64,000 bases of DNA, from contig OY759261.1 in the NCBI GenBank assembly GCA_963662155.1, positions 69,799,669-69,863,668 on the forward strand, read 5' to 3'. Made by a program: the position numbers and the translations under genes. Shown here piece by piece: positions 52,500 to 64,000 of this stretch; within the stretch, counting starts at the first letter, position 1; each line of letters opens with the position of its first letter. Below the pieces are notes generated by a model that was given only the letters and a program-made list of their open reading frames with translations, had not been told where the DNA came from and did no database searches. This stretch comes from Lamellibrachia columna (taxonomy: Eukaryota; Annelida; Polychaeta; Sabellida; Siboglinidae).

Positions 52500-52732
52500 C
52501 GAAGAATGGAGGAGTTGAAGGAGAAGTTTGGTGCGAAAGAGAGTCTCACGAGGAGGCTGACAAGGAGCCGATTAAACAGGTCTGGACACGTGGAAAGAAT
52601 GGAAGTGGAACAGTTGACGAAGAGAACGGGTGCGCATAGAGTGGAAGGTAGATGGAAAAGAGGAAGACCGAGACTGAGATGGGAGGACTGCGTGAAGATA
52701 GATTTGTTGGGAATGGGAGGGAGTGGATAGCG
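52500..52732 (+). pseudogene. LINE ORF2 C-terminal fragment in the gene 2 intron
   Basis: Plus-strand reading gives LTRSRLNRSGHVERMEVEQL, RWKRGRPRLRWEDCVK and IDL. The RL+W.GH+.RM....(R)GRP+.RWED.+..D pattern is characteristic of the C-terminal end of LINE ORF2. It is antisense to gene 2, within the intron between 52418 and 52981. In copy A a deletion spans from the terminal exon into the last bases of this fragment, so the insertion probably predates the duplication. Confidence 0.8.
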
Positions 52733-52980
52733 ATAGATGGGAAAACGGTAATTTCCTGTTTTTATACCATTTCTGACAGTAAATACAGTATAGCAATGAA
52801 GGTGAAGACATGAAGTGTAACACTGTCATGACGTACATAACTAGTAACTAATTCCATATCACGAGCGTCTGATACGACAAACAATATGGCACCCCCCCCC
52901 CCGTGTATCGCATAGAGAATTTGGAATGCATTTGTAATAACATCGCTAATTCAGACAAATACAGTGATGATCTAACGAAC

Positions 52981-53633
52981 CTTTCTGGCGCCATACGCGT
53001 CATACGTGTAATACCAGTCGGGATAATTGCCGTGAAGGTGTGTGGTAGGATCGAAACAGTGAAACCGACTCCGACTCAACGCATCCCTCGTGTCGGAGGT
53101 TTTCACGCCCAGCTTGTGCATGCACCTGCCCACCTCCACGTCTTCAGCCCCTTGGTCCTTAGCGCACATACCCTCTGTCCGTTTGCCGAACCTGCGCAGA
53201 GCTTCCCGACTAAACACGTAGCCTCCGCCTCCGCTGTAGTAGCCCTGGGCCACGTAAGGTTTGAAACGGTGGCCGAAATAGATCGGTTCTGAAGAATTTT
53301 TCGACGACAAGAAATAACGGAGATTCTCAACGATGACGTACGTATCATCATCGACCTTCATAAACCAATCGGCGTCGTCGTAGTGGTGCTGATAGATGTA
53401 ATCGAACGCCCTCATCGTCTTCGCTGTTAGATGGTCTCTACCCTCCTGTACGTCAATGTCAATAGTTGGAAATGTGTCGTCTTTGTGATCGCTCACGAAC
53501 AGCAACTTATTGCAGCGACGTGCCCACGTGGCTCGCACGTGACGCGCCTTCTTCTGCAGATTGTCTGCTGACGTCATCACCCAGCAGAGCACACGGACCT
53601 CGTTGTAGAGCTTCCTCGCGAGCGTGTCGTCAT
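52981..53633 (-). CDS. C1GALT1-like: C1GALT1-like gene 2, catalytic exon
   Basis: The product is a GT31 core-1 beta-1,3-galactosyltransferase-like enzyme. The acceptor is ttgttccag|AT at 53634/53633 and the donor AAAG|GTTCGT is at 52981/52980. The exon has 653 bases: two to complete a codon, then 217 codons. Motifs in order are LARKLYNEVRVLCWVMTS, KARHVRATWARRCNKLLF, EGRDHLTAKTMRAFDY, DWFMKVDDDTYVIVENLRYF (DDD metal-binding motif), PIYFGHRFKPYVAQGYYSGG, GGYVFSREALRRFG, AEDVEVGRCMHKLGV, DTRDALSRSRFH and YYTYDAYGARK. All are close to the vertebrate enzyme. The frame is intact, so this is the best candidate for a working enzyme in the window. Its signal-anchor exon was not found to the right up to 64000, and may lie beyond. 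Confidence 0.95.
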
Positions 53634-53705
53634 CTGGAACAAAATGCAGAATAATGCTATTGTTAGATGCTGCTGCTTTTGTTGTCGCTTCTGTTGCTAG
53701 ATTTC

Positions 53706-54040
53706 ATTATTGTTGTCGGTGGTGGTGGTGGTGGATGGTGGGTGGTGGTGGATGGTGGTGGTGGATGGTGGTGGTGGTGGTGGTGGGTGGTGGTGGGTAG
53801 TGATGGTGGTGGTGGATGGTGGTGGTGGTGGATGGTGATGGATGGTGGTGGTGGTGGTGGGTGGTGGTGGGTGGTGATGGTGGATGGTGGGTGGTGGTGG
53901 TGGTGGATGGTGATGGTGGTGGTGGATGGTGGTGGTGGTGGTGGTGGTGGGTGGTGGTGGGTGGTGGATGGTGGGTGGTGGTGGTGGTGGTGGATGGTGG
54001 GTGTGGTGGGTGGTGGTGGGTGGTAGTGGTGGTGGTAAAA
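53706..54040. repeat. (GGT)n-rich tract in the first intron of gene 2
   Basis: Irregular GGT/GGA trinucleotides over about 330 bp, with frequent runs of GGTGGTGGG. The plus strand is G-rich and could form quadruplexes. The copy A remnant at 21198-21240 is short. Confidence 0.95.
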
Positions 54041-54252
54041 TCAAACGACCGACCGACCGACCGACCGACCGACCGACCGACCGACCGACCGACCGACCGA
54101 CCGACCGACCGACCGACCGACCGACCGACCGACCGACCGACCGACCGACCGACCGACCGACCGACCGACCGACCGACCGACCGACCGACCGACCGACCGA
54201 CCGACCGACCGACCGACCGACCGACCGACCGACCGACCGACCGACCGACCGA
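54041..54252. repeat. (CCGA)n tetranucleotide array, copy B
   Basis: About 52 uninterrupted units, versus about 85 in copy A. Lies in the presumed first intron of gene 2, about 0.4 kb upstream of its catalytic exon. Confidence 0.98.
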
Positions 54253-54419
54253 GTCAACAGGTCTTTCATATGCAGTACAACACATGTGTTACTTTTTGCG
54301 AAGCATACATCAGTCAGAACAATAATAAAACACAGGAGAAGCGTTACAAACAATTTATGTGAGAACTAAGAAAGCGCGAACAACGATTTATGTATGAGTC
54401 TTCGTACGAAGGTTCGAAT

Positions 54420-54500
54420 ACACACAAACACACGTATGCACACACACACACGCACGCACGCACGCACACACGCACGCACGCACGCACGCACGCACACGCT
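54420..54500. repeat. (CA)/(CGCA)n microsatellite
   Basis: Compound repeat matching 21593-21660 in copy A and ending at the same ttttaatcggcccatgg junction. Confidence 0.93.
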
Positions 54501-54504
54501 TTTT

Positions 54505-55478
54505 AATCGGCCCATGGTCTAGTGTACACAATGATCATCACCGTGTTTGGTAGAATCCAATTAATGTATACTGTATGTGTAATACATAATGCACCTAAGT
54601 ATATGAAAGTATACTTGACTATTTATAAATATGTCTGAAAATATAATTGTTAATAGACGTGGACATGCTGATCACACGATGTTAATTATGCATTTATTTT
54701 CGTTACATTTACATGGGTGATTCCCATGGTAACAACTGTAATCTCCTTGATCACACCATGTATATTTTTTTTACAATTTCCCTGTTCAAACCAGATCAAA
54801 GTTAAATGATTCTGAGTCAAGTGAAGCTGGTAACGAATATTTAAGACATGGGCATACCGCGATAGATAATTATTAAATGTTTGGTGTGACCTTATTTCAG
54901 AAAGCCGTTGCTAGACAATAAGAACGTTCTTTATAATAACGGTGAGTCACTATGAAGAGTGAGTCATACGGAATAACAGGCAAACACGTCATCTCTCTGC
55001 AATTGGTCTTTCGACACGGTAACAGCCGCAGCAGAGTGCACTGAACCACGGCAAGCGTAGCAGTGGAAGGCTCCTTCGATCACCGGCGATGCATCTGTAG
55101 CCGATAAACAATAAACAGCCGCGCAGTGCCATCGTGTCTGCATCGATCCAACTTCAACAGCTGCGCTCGAAAGTCGAGACTCTACCTACTTCGTTTCTTC
55201 GGTATCGATCTTATTTGTCTCGTCAACCGTGCAGTGTCCTTCACCTCCACTCGACTACAGACAGTGGCATGGTTTAGAGCGCCCGTGGCGTCTTTCGCTG
55301 CCGACAATGAATCAACCAGACGAGAAAGTGCTACCGCGTGAGCTAGGGCTGAAAACTCACAGCTTAATCGTCGATCTGGGTTTTTTTAAGCAAGTCTTTC
55401 CGCGAGGATTCCATTGCGTCATCAATACACGTCACCTTCACCCATCACTGACTACGAATTTCCTCAACCGTTACTTAC
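54505..55478. repeat. Duplicated stretch (copy B), no supported gene
   Basis: Partner of 21665-22488. It contains about 200 bp (54730-54935) that copy A lacks. Preserved short frames at 55126-55341 and 55229-55516 carry no recognised domain. Confidence 0.6.
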
Positions 55479-57925
55479 TTTCTCACTTAACCCTTTTCTT
55501 CCCTGATACAGCATAGGCCACTAGCGACTTTCTCACTTAATCCTTTTCCTCCCTGACACAGCATAGGCCACTAGCGACTTTCTCACTTAACCCTTTTCCT
55601 CCATAACACAGCCTAGGCCACTAGCGACTTTCTCACTTAACCTTTTCCTCCCTGACACAGCAGAGGCGATTAGCGACTTTCTCACTTAATCCTTTTCCTC
55701 CCTGACACAGCATAGGCCACTAGCTACTTTCTCACTTAATCCTTTTCCTCCCTGACACAGCATACGCCACTAGCGACTTTCTCACTTAATCCTTTTCCTC
55801 CCTGATACAGCCTACGCCACTAGCGACTTTCTCACTTAATCCTTTTCCTCCCTGATACAGCATAAGCCACTAGCTACTTTCTCACTTAATCCTTTTCCTC
55901 CCTGACACAGCATACGCCACTAGCGACTTTCTCACTTAATCCTTTTCCTCCCTGACACAGCATACGCCACTAGCGACTTTCTCACTTAATCCTTTTCCTC
56001 CCTGATACAGCATACGCCACTAGCGACTTTCTCACTTAATCCTTTTCATCCCTGATACAGCATACGCCACTAGCGACTTTCTCACTTAATCCTTTTCCTC
56101 CCTGACACAGCATACGCACTAGCGACTTTCTCACTTAATCCTTTTCCTCCCTGACACAGCATACGCCACTAGCGACTTTCTCACTTAATCCTTTTCCTCC
56201 CTGATACAGCATAGGCCACTAGCTACTTTCTCACTTAATCTTTTCCTCCCTGACACAGCCTAGGCCACTAGCGACTTTCTCACTTAATCCTTTTCCTCCC
56301 TGACACAGCCTAGGCCACTAGCGACTTTCTCACTTAATCATTTTCCTCCCTGACACAGCATAGGCCACTAGCGACTTTCTCACTTAATCCTTTTCCTCCC
56401 TGACACAGCATAGGCCACTAGCGACTTTCTCACTTAACCCTTTTCCTCCATGACACAGCCTAGGCCACTAGCTACTTTCTCGCTTAATCCTTTTCCTCCC
56501 TGACACAGCATAGGCCACTAGCTACTTTCTCACTTAATCCTTTTCCTCCCTGACACAGCCTAGGCCATTAGCGACTTTCTCACTTAACCCTTTTCCTCCA
56601 TGACACAGCCTAGGCCACTAGCTACTTTCTCACTTAACTCTTTTCCTCCATGACACAGCCTAGGCCACTAGCTACTTTCTCTCTTAATCCTTTTCCTCCC
56701 TGACACAACATAGGCCACTAGCGACTTTCTCACTTAAACCTTTTCCTCCATGACACAGCCTAGGCCACTAGCGACTTTCTCACTTAACCTTTTCCTCCTT
56801 GACACAGCCTAGGCCACTAGCGACTTTCTCACTTAACCCTTTTCCTCCCTGACACAGCCTAGGCCACTAGCGACTTTCTTACTTAACCCTTTTCCTCCCT
56901 GACACAACATAGGCCACTAGCGACTTTCTCACTTAACCCTTTTCCTCCCTGACACAGCCTAGGCCACTAGCGACTTTCTCACTTAACCCTTTTCCTCCAT
57001 AACACAGCATAGGCCACTAGCGACTTTCTCACTTAACCTTTTCCTCCCTGACACAGCCTAGGCCACTAGCGACTTTCTCACTTAACCCTTTTCCTCCCTG
57101 ACACAGCCTAGGCCACTAGCGACTTTCTTACTTAACCCTTTTCCTCCCTGACACAACATAGGCCACTAGCGACTTTCTCACTTAACCCTTTTCCTCCCTG
57201 ACACAGCCTAGGCCACTAGCGACTTTCTCACTTAACCCTTTTCCTCCATGACACAGCATAGGCCACTAGCGACTTTCTCACTTAACCTTTTCCTCCCTGA
57301 CACAGCCTAGGCCACTAGCGACTTTCTCACTTAACCCTTTTCCTCCCTGACACAACATAGGCCACTAGCGACTTTCTCACTTAACCCTTTTCCTCCCTGA
57401 CACAACATAGGCCACTAGCGACTTTCTCACTTAACCCTTTTCCTCCCTGACACAGCCTAGGCCACTAGCGACTTTCTCACTTAACCCTTTTCCTCCCTGA
57501 CACAACATAGGCCACTAACGACTTTCTCACTTAACCCTTTTCCTCCCTGACACAGCTTAAGCCACTAGCGACTTTCTCACTTAACCCTTTTCCTCCCTGA
57601 CACAACATAGGCCACTAGCGACTTTCTCACTTAACCTTTTCCTCCCTGACACAGCATAGGCCATTAGCGACTTTCTCACTTAACCCTTTTCCTCCCTGAC
57701 ACAGCCTAGGCCACTAGCGACTTTCTCACTTAACCCTTTTCCTCCCTGACACAACATAGGCCACTAGCGACTTTCTCACTTAACCTTTTCCTCCCTGACA
57801 CATCATAGGCCACTAGCGACTTTCTTACTTAACCCTTTTCCTCCCTGACACAGCATAGGCCATTAGCGACTTTCTCACTTAACCCTTTTCCTCCTGACAC
57901 ATCATAGGCCATTAGCGACTTCTTT
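55479..57925. repeat. 50-bp minisatellite copy B, about 49 units, LINE-tail derived
   Basis: Same unit as 22489-24575. Nearly all units have ccactagcga, and the first half mostly has cttaatccttttcctccctg, both rare in copy A. Runs of identical variants (for example catacgccactagcgac at 55760-56170) show regional homogenisation. Confidence 0.93.
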
Positions 57926-58190
57926 CCACCGGACACGGTTTTGGGCCTGCGTTTTCGGGTCTTTCCATCGAGATCCTGCTTTTGCAATATCTGCATCTAC
58001 TTCTCTTCGCCGCGTTTTTTCTCGACCTTCCCCTTTTCTGTTTTGACCTGAGGGTTCTACGTGAGTGCCTGTCGTATAATGGGTCGTGTTGGCTTCCTGA
58101 GGGCATGGCCAGTACGGTTGATGCACAAGTATTTATAGCTGCCGGTATCTGATGAAACTCCACCGTGACATTGTGAGTTCGGTAAACCAT
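57926..58190 (-). pseudogene. Non-LTR ORF2 C-terminal relic (minus strand), copy B
   Basis: Partner of 24576-24855. The minus strand reads REVDADIAKAGSRWKD, then TQAQNRVRWKEVANGL, with an intact Trp where copy A has a stop. It flows directly into the first 50-bp unit. Confidence 0.68.
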
Positions 58191-58269
58191 CCAAATAGAC
58201 TGGTTCGTGTTGTCTCGCTATTCATCGTGAGTCCGCTGGTGTCTGGGACAGGGAACGGCATTGACACCT

Positions 58270-58650
58270 GAATTAGAAAGGCAGTTAGATGGATGTTACG
58301 TAGGAGTGCCCCGGATCGCGCTTGGAATACACCGGAGCCAGCGCTTCACAATCAGCGAGCTGTGTGGCAAGTTGCCAACACGCTCAGGTAAGACCACAGA
58401 TTGAAGTATGGGCTTCGCAGGCCATTGCTTCTAGAACGCGAACGAGCCCGTGACGCGACTGGTGCACTGGTCAACACAACACGACGCGTGGATATCTGCA
58501 CACACGTTGACATTCTGGTGGGGTGGCGACCGCAGTGCCTGGCAGGAAAACGAGGATGACCTGTGGAATCCGAGGGACTCCACTAGATACACGCGTGCTA
58601 GCTACAGGCACGTCTACGCATTGTCTGTCGGTGTTTAAACGATTTAGATG
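58270..58650 (+). pseudogene. LINE ORF2 C-terminal relic (plus strand), copy B
   Basis: Partner of 24925-25330. It includes the RLVHWSTQHDAWISAHTL segment and lacks the Trp-to-stop change seen in copy A at about 25200. Confidence 0.62.
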
Positions 58651-58784
58651 CGAACAAAAAACTGTGCAACTAGCACGGTTACATGCAGTGGAGGTATTTA
58701 AGGGGGAATTGGGTTATGGCCCCCCTTTGGCAAATTTTTTTCACGTGTAAACTATTGCGCCACTGCATGATACACTAATGTGCG

Positions 58785-58862
58785 ACCAGGCTTGCCCCCA
58801 CCCCCGACCCCCCCCCCCCACCCCCGACAACCCACCCCCGACAACCCCCCCCCCGACCTCCC
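58785..58862. repeat. C-rich CCCCCGAC repeat
   Basis: Runs of five to twelve C separated by GA or A on the plus strand; the minus strand is G-quadruplex prone. Copy A has a shorter version at 25447-25475. Confidence 0.9.
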
Positions 58863-58864
58863 CT

Positions 58865-59540
58865 ACCAGATCCTAGATAAGCCACAGACTACATGTGACT
58901 GCTACGGGCGCCAACCCGACGTGGAATTCACACCAGAGATGTCATTGTTTCTTCAGATACACGATCTACTAGGTCTCTTCAGTTTGCCTGCCATCATTAT
59001 CACATCAGATGCCCGTATAATACACCACCACGAACTATACCTGCGAACACTACACGCCTCCTGCATGATTGACCATCACTCATTCAATGTCCTAGTCATT
59101 GTTTCTTCAGATACACGATCCACTTAACAAGGCCTATACAGACACATTTTATCGCACCTAGTTTCCCCTTACGCAGGCTGAACACTGTATAGCAACAGAA
59201 CTGTTTGTTTGATCAGGGGCAAGGTATGGGGGGGGGATTACTTACCCCGCTTTTGTGTGTAGTGAATTTTAAATAGTCTAGCTGGTACTGTGGCAATTAC
59301 GTTGTTTTTTTTCCACACAAACTTAGAAAAGGTTGCACGTCCCAGGTATTAACCAAATACACCGGGGATTCATGGGTAAGGGAACTGCTCAGGCATACGA
59401 ATATGTAATAAATTGTTACATTTTAGCAGTAGCTACACCTGGCGACGTGTCAACGAACACCGCCTCACAACTGGCGTCAGAAGATTGATTGACTTTCAGG
59501 CGTTGCGCAGTTTGTTGATATGTGGCCATTAGAACACCTG
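58865..59540. other. Duplicated stretch, no supported gene
   Basis: Matches parts of 25490-26480, with two deletions relative to copy A (near 59095 and 59290). Nothing coding is supported. Confidence 0.5.
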
Positions 59541-59544
59541 TAGC

Positions 59545-59655
59545 GAGGTACCAGGTCCTTGGGACTGCCATGGCGGTACCAGGTCCTTGGGACTGCCATG
59601 GCGGTACCAGGTCCTTGGGACTGCCATGGCGGTACCAGGTCCTTGGGACTGCTCG
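59545..59655. repeat. 28-bp repeat copy B, 4 units
   Basis: Units contain ccatggcggtaccaggtc followed by cttgggactg. Copy A has three at 26487-26578. Confidence 0.9.
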
Positions 59656-59694
59656 AAGCGTCTTACACTTCACCCCCTGGCAGACCGACTTATC

Positions 59695-59832
59695 TGGGAA
59701 GCATTCAGCCACGCTGAAATTACTGCGCGAAAACTATTAATCTACATAGCCACCTCTGTATATAGCCAGGTACTCATTTGGGTTATCTCGACTGAGAGTC
59801 GAATCAAACCACTACGCCACCGCGTCCCACAA
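59695..59832 (-). mobile_element. tRNA-related SINE relic, copy B
   Basis: Partner of 26615-26750, with the same A-box-like GGCGTAGTGG and B-box-like GTTTGATTCGACTC on the minus strand. It was present before the segmental duplication. Confidence 0.45.
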
Positions 59833-60067
59833 CTGCAACTGCATTAACACTTTCTATAAGTAAATACGAATGCTATCGTTGATAGTTTGGTCCATGTTGC
59901 ACACCATACGCAGAATTGGTAATTAAACTTATAACAATTGAATGGATGTCAGTCTAGGGCGCGTTTTGCACTGTCTAGTTGTAATGATATCAGTATGACA
60001 GCTGAACTTTGTTATTGTATTACTGTAATTGCTGTAGTAAGATTAACCGAGAATATCAATGTTATCA

Positions 60068-60113
60068 TGTGTACAAGTACCATGTGTACAAGTACCATGT
60101 GTACAAGTACCAT
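60068..60113. repeat. 15-bp repeat copy B, 3 units
   Basis: Units of acaagtaccatgtgt; five units in copy A at 26990-27065. Confidence 0.95.
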
Positions 60114-60253
60114 GTGGCATTATCTGTACAACACCTCCGTCTTTCTGTTTACAGCGATAGTTATGTGCAGCACTGCTGCCAAATAAATAACTTCGATGAG
60201 CCAAGAACGTGTTTTGCCTCGTCCACATATACAAGGCTGTAACCGATGCTCTG

Positions 60254-60560
60254 GTATTCCGGCTGAACGAGACTGCGCTGATCTGTATCGCTGATCAGTA
60301 TCTACGTGTCGCTGAAAGAGCTAACGCAGCAGGGGAACATCCATAAAGCACGCCACATTATATTTCGGACGTTTTGAGACCTCCCCACCCATCGTCAGGG
60401 TTGTGTGGCACGTTCTTGAAGAGACGGTAAATACCACGATTGATACCGCGGTATTTACCGTGTCGTCAGAAATACATTGTTGACGTCTAAACCGCCAGAG
60501 ACTGTCAGAAATCGTCAGAAATGTATTTCTGACGTCAGAAACTAAACAAGACATTTTAGT
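60254..60560. other. Palindrome-rich start of the copy B private insertion
   Basis: Copy A reads ccgatgctctggttagcact without a break. In copy B about 2.45 kb (60254-62705) lies between the two halves. This first part holds a perfect 12-bp stem hairpin at 60424-60461 (acggtaaatacc with ggtatttaccgt). It also holds a perfect 16-bp palindrome TTTCTGACGTCAGAAA at 60526-60541, containing the CRE sequence TGACGTCA, and several GTCAGAAAT repeats. No coding frame is supported. Confidence 0.65.
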
Positions 60561-60569
60561 TAATGTGTA

Positions 60570-62148
60570 TACTCTTATTTAAAATAAATAATATATAATG
60601 CATTAACATTCTAACGTCAGCATTCATATTATATAATGCATTAACATCCTAACGTCAGCATTCATATTATATAATGCATTAACATCCTATCGTCAGCAAT
60701 AATATTATATAATGCATTAACATCCTAACGTCAGCATTCATATTATATAATGCATTAACATCCTAACGTCAGCATTCATATTATATAATGCATTAACATC
60801 CTAACGTCAGCATTCATATTATATAATGCATTAACATTCTAACGTCAGCATTCATATTATATAATGCATTAACATCCTAACGTCAGCATTCATATTATAT
60901 AATGCATTAACATCCTATCGTCAGCAATAATATTATATAATACATTAACATCCTAACGTCAGCATTCATATTATATAATGCATTAACATCCTAACGTCAG
61001 CATTCATATTATATAATGCATTAACATCCTAACGTCAGCATTCATATTATATAATGCATTAACATCCTAACGTCAGCATTCATATTATATAATGCATTAA
61101 CATCCTAACGTCAGCATTCATATTATATAATGCATTAACATCCTAACGTCAGCATTCATATTATATAATGCATTAACATCCTAACGTCAGCATTCATATT
61201 ATATAATGCATTAACATCCTAACGTCAGCATTCATATTATATAATGCATTAACATCCTAACGTCAGCATTCATATTATATAATGCATTAACATCCTAACG
61301 TCAGCATTCATATTATATAATGCATTAACATCCTAACGTCAGCATTCATATTATATAATGCATTAACATTCTAACGTCAGCATTCATATTATATAATGCA
61401 TTAACATCCTAACGTCAGCATTCATATTATATAATGCATTAACATCCTATCGTCAGCAATAATATTATATAATACATTAACATCCTAACGTCAGCATTCA
61501 TATTATATAATGCATTAACATCCTAACGTCAGCATTCATATTATATAATGCATTAACATCCTAACGTCAGCATTCATATTATATAATGCATTAACATCCT
61601 AACGTCAGCATTCATATTATATAATGCATTAACATCCTAACGTCAGCATTCATATTATATAATGCATTAACATCCTAACGTCAGCATTCATATTATATAA
61701 TGCATTAACATCCTAACGTCAGCATTCATATTATATAATGCATTAACATCCTATCGTCAGCATTCATATTATATAATGCATTAACATCCTATCGTCAGCA
61801 TTCATATTATATAATGCATTAACATCCTATCGTCAGCATTCATATTATATAATGCATTAACATCCTATCGTCAGCATTCATATTATATAATGCATTAACA
61901 TCCTATCGTCAGCATTCATATTATATAATGCATTAACATCCTATCGTCAGCATTCATATTATATAATGCATTAACATCCTAACGTCAGCATTCATATTCT
62001 ATAATGCATTAACATCCTAACGTCAGCATTCATATTATATAATGCATTAACATCCTATCGTCAGCATTCATATTATATAATGCATTAACATCCTAACGTC
62101 AGCATTCATATTATATAATGCATTAACATCCTAACGTCAGCATTCATG
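60570..62148. repeat. 38-bp minisatellite, about 41 units
   Basis: Units contain cattcatattatataatgca followed by ttaacatcctaacgtcag. Variants with ctatcgtcag are clustered at 61745-61970, and a cagcaataatatt variant recurs at about 60690, 60915 and 61455. No frame stays open. It lies inside the copy B private insertion. Confidence 0.97.
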
Positions 62149-62149
62149 T

Positions 62150-62705
62150 GCAAGTGCAACTTTGTGTGTTCGAATTTGCTTGATTTATTAGTACATAATA
62201 ATTTAAATTATTACAGATATAATTGTGGCAATGCGGTTTCACTAAGTTTTTAAAACTACAGGACGGGTGTCAGTGACAATTGGGAAAGCAGGAAACTGAC
62301 TGGGGTGTAAGTATATACAGCAATAACTTTGGAGAGGACATCAATTAACTGAGTTAGGACTGTGGACTGGTGTCAGTGACAATTGGGAAGGCAATAAAAT
62401 ACTAGGTAATGATTTCTTTGTGGAGCTTCTGGAGTCAGACTAAGCAATACAAATGTAGTTACAAGCTGGATTGGCCAGTTAAAAGCTGCCCTTGTTACAG
62501 TTTCATTATGCAGGCCCTGGCCCAACATCAAAGAAGATTTCAACTCAGTTCCGGGTAGTTGTACTGTCCAACGTAAAACTTAGATTACTGTTCTGAGCTC
62601 ACAGTGAGTCACTGTCCTACTGATGGGGGTTGTTTTCTTGCTTTTATCACCTTTTATCACCTTTGTAGTACAACGTGTTTGTTTCAAGTTAATTGGCTTT
62701 CTACT
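62150..62705. other. Right part of the copy B private insertion, no gene
   Basis: Two direct repeats of ggtgtcagtgacaattggga occur at about 62265 and 62370. No terminal inverted repeat with 60254 was found, so insertion versus loss in copy A is undecided. Confidence 0.5.
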
Positions 62706-62836
62706 TAGCACTGTTTGGTCGGCCACCAGTTGCTAAGCCATCACATAGAGATATATTATTACATTAGAATAGTGCATATTGATTACCCATATTTGTGTGA
62801 CATTTTAACAGCCCATTGCGCGCCATGTTTAAGAGT

Positions 62837-63300
62837 GGTAGACCAGCTACAGCTGTGTGGGAGACCAGCTACAGCTGTGTGGGAGACCAGCTACAGCTGT
62901 GTGGGAGACCAGCTACAGCTGTGTGGGAGACCAGCTACAGCTGTGTGGTAGACCAGCTACAGCTGTGTGGTAGACCAGCTACAGCTGTGTGGTAGACCAG
63001 CTACAGCTGTGTGGGAGACCAGCTACAGCTGTGTGGTAGACCAGCTACAGCTGTGTGGGAGACCAGCTACAGCTGTGTGGTAGACCAGCTACAGCTGTGT
63101 GGGAGACCAGCTACAGCTGTGTGGTAGACCAGCTACAGCTGTGTGGGAGACCAGCTACAGCTGTGTGGTAGACCAGCTACAGCTGTGTGGTAGACCAGCT
63201 ACAGCTGTGTGGGAGACCAGCTACAGCTGTGTGGGAGACCAGCTACAGCTGTGTGGTAGACCAGCTACAGCTGTGTGGGAGACCAGCTACAGCTGTGTAG
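62837..63300. repeat. 22-bp minisatellite copy B, about 21 units
   Basis: Same unit as 27331-27561, about twice as long. Flanks on both sides match copy A closely. Confidence 0.95.
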
Positions 63301-63544
63301 GAACACTGTTAAAGTCCACAGTAATGTAACATCACTCATGGTTGTGTTGTTCTTTCTATGCAACAATAATGTACACAGTTTGTATATTCAATTGGCCGTA
63401 TAATGAGCAATTACACACACAAACCCATAAGAGAGATTAGATACAGTGTTGACAGTTCGCGATAATTTCTGTCAGAAACCTGTCAGAAACAAGTTTCCGA
63501 CAGTTTCTGATAATGTCGGGTCACAAATACCTTCCTGGCTGTGC

Positions 63545-63645
63545 CGTACACGCACGCGCACGCGTACGCGCACAGGCACGCGTACGCGCACGCGCACAGG
63601 CACGCGCACAGGCACAGGCACGCGCACGCGCACACGCACACGCAC
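63545..63645. repeat. CG-rich microsatellite, copy B
   Basis: CACGCG/CACAGG hexanucleotide mix, longer than the copy A version at 27803-27882. Confidence 0.9.
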
Positions 63646-64000
63646 ATCATTGAAATTTATATTCGTTGCATGTACATTAATGCGTAGTTCACAGGTTGAA
63701 TATAGGTCCGTGTAATTACTAACAAAACATGATCTTTCACAAAAACATTTTTGTTTTTGCAATCTTCACATAACAGTCACTCAGTCGAGACACCCCACGC
63801 CACGCTTACACAGAAACCCGGCCCACTGAGCGATCAGCTCAAATTAAACTGTTACGCGGAAACGCGGTCAAGCGGCTGTCTGGCGAGTTTATTGACGCCT
63901 ACATCGCAGTGCTCAAACAGGACTCGTCCATCATAGTGGATTAAGGAAACTCTACTACGATCTCCAGTGGTTAACCTATATATGATTGCAGTAAATCAGT

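Noticed and set aside
53667..54026. Gly/Trp-rich open frame of 119 codons
   Set aside because: Translation of the irregular GGT/GGA tract; no flanking coding evidence.
60570..62148. Possible centromeric satellite
   Set aside because: Only about 1.6 kb, in one of two duplicate copies and surrounded by ordinary gene-cluster sequence; more likely a local minisatellite.
54041..64000. First exon of gene 2 within the window
   Set aside because: No minus-strand frame in this span has a signal-anchor helix with a phase-1 donor; it probably lies beyond 64000 or is missing.

Overview
This is eukaryotic, almost certainly metazoan, DNA from an intron-rich, repeat-rich genome. Reasons: split coding exons with canonical GT/AG borders, animal-type non-LTR retrotransposon relics, hAT-like and piggyBac-like DNA transposon remnants, a tRNA-like SINE relic, and very many micro- and minisatellites. 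There are no bacterial gene arrays, ribosome-binding sites or CRISPR repeats. A marine invertebrate, possibly a mollusc, fits the expanded C1GALT1-like family and the repeat types, but the species cannot be fixed from the sequence.

The only convincing host genes belong to one family on the minus strand: C1GALT1-like core-1 beta-1,3-galactosyltransferases (type II Golgi enzymes that add galactose to GalNAc on mucin-type O-glycans). Gene 1 has a terminal exon at 33095-33220 and a catalytic exon at 35868-36499. Its likely signal-anchor exon near 40147-40478 carries a 5-bp frameshifting deletion. Gene 2 has a terminal exon at 52056-52418 with a threonine-rich tail and a catalytic exon at 52981-53633; its first exon is not in the window. 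A badly broken sister of gene 2 lies at 20475-21197. An intact signal-anchor exon at 3108-3423 probably belongs to a further copy whose catalytic exon lies left of base 1. Exon phases agree throughout: the catalytic exon starts after the first base of a codon, and the last intron is phase 0.

The large-scale layout is a direct segmental duplication. Copy A (about 300-28300) and copy B (about 39050-64000) hold the same landmarks in the same order and orientation, offset by about 32 to 38.7 kb. Landmarks are the CTGT-rich block, signal-anchor exon, 56-bp array, TA-flanked element, 45-bp array, gene-2 type exons, (CCGA)n, 50-bp array, LINE tails, SINE relic, 28/15/22-bp arrays and a CG-rich microsatellite. 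The 28.3-39 kb stretch, with gene 1's two downstream exons, has no partner here.

Since duplication the copies have diverged by array expansion and contraction, local homogenisation of satellite variants, and private insertions. Copy A has a hAT-like element with a captured FLYWCH-type fragment, a 35-bp array and a short retroposon. Copy B has a CR1/jockey-like reverse transcriptase relic, a 323-bp CA tract with a 19-bp array, a second copy of the TA-flanked element, two foldback palindromes, a 30-bp array and a 38-bp array.

The most unusual pattern is that two of the large minisatellites appear to be amplified 3' ends of transposable elements. The 56-bp unit reads as the Cys-rich C-terminal domain of a piggyBac-like transposase. 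The 50-bp unit reads as the last codons of a LINE ORF2. Each array directly abuts the matching transposon remnant in both copies. No new multi-gene system with a readable function was found.
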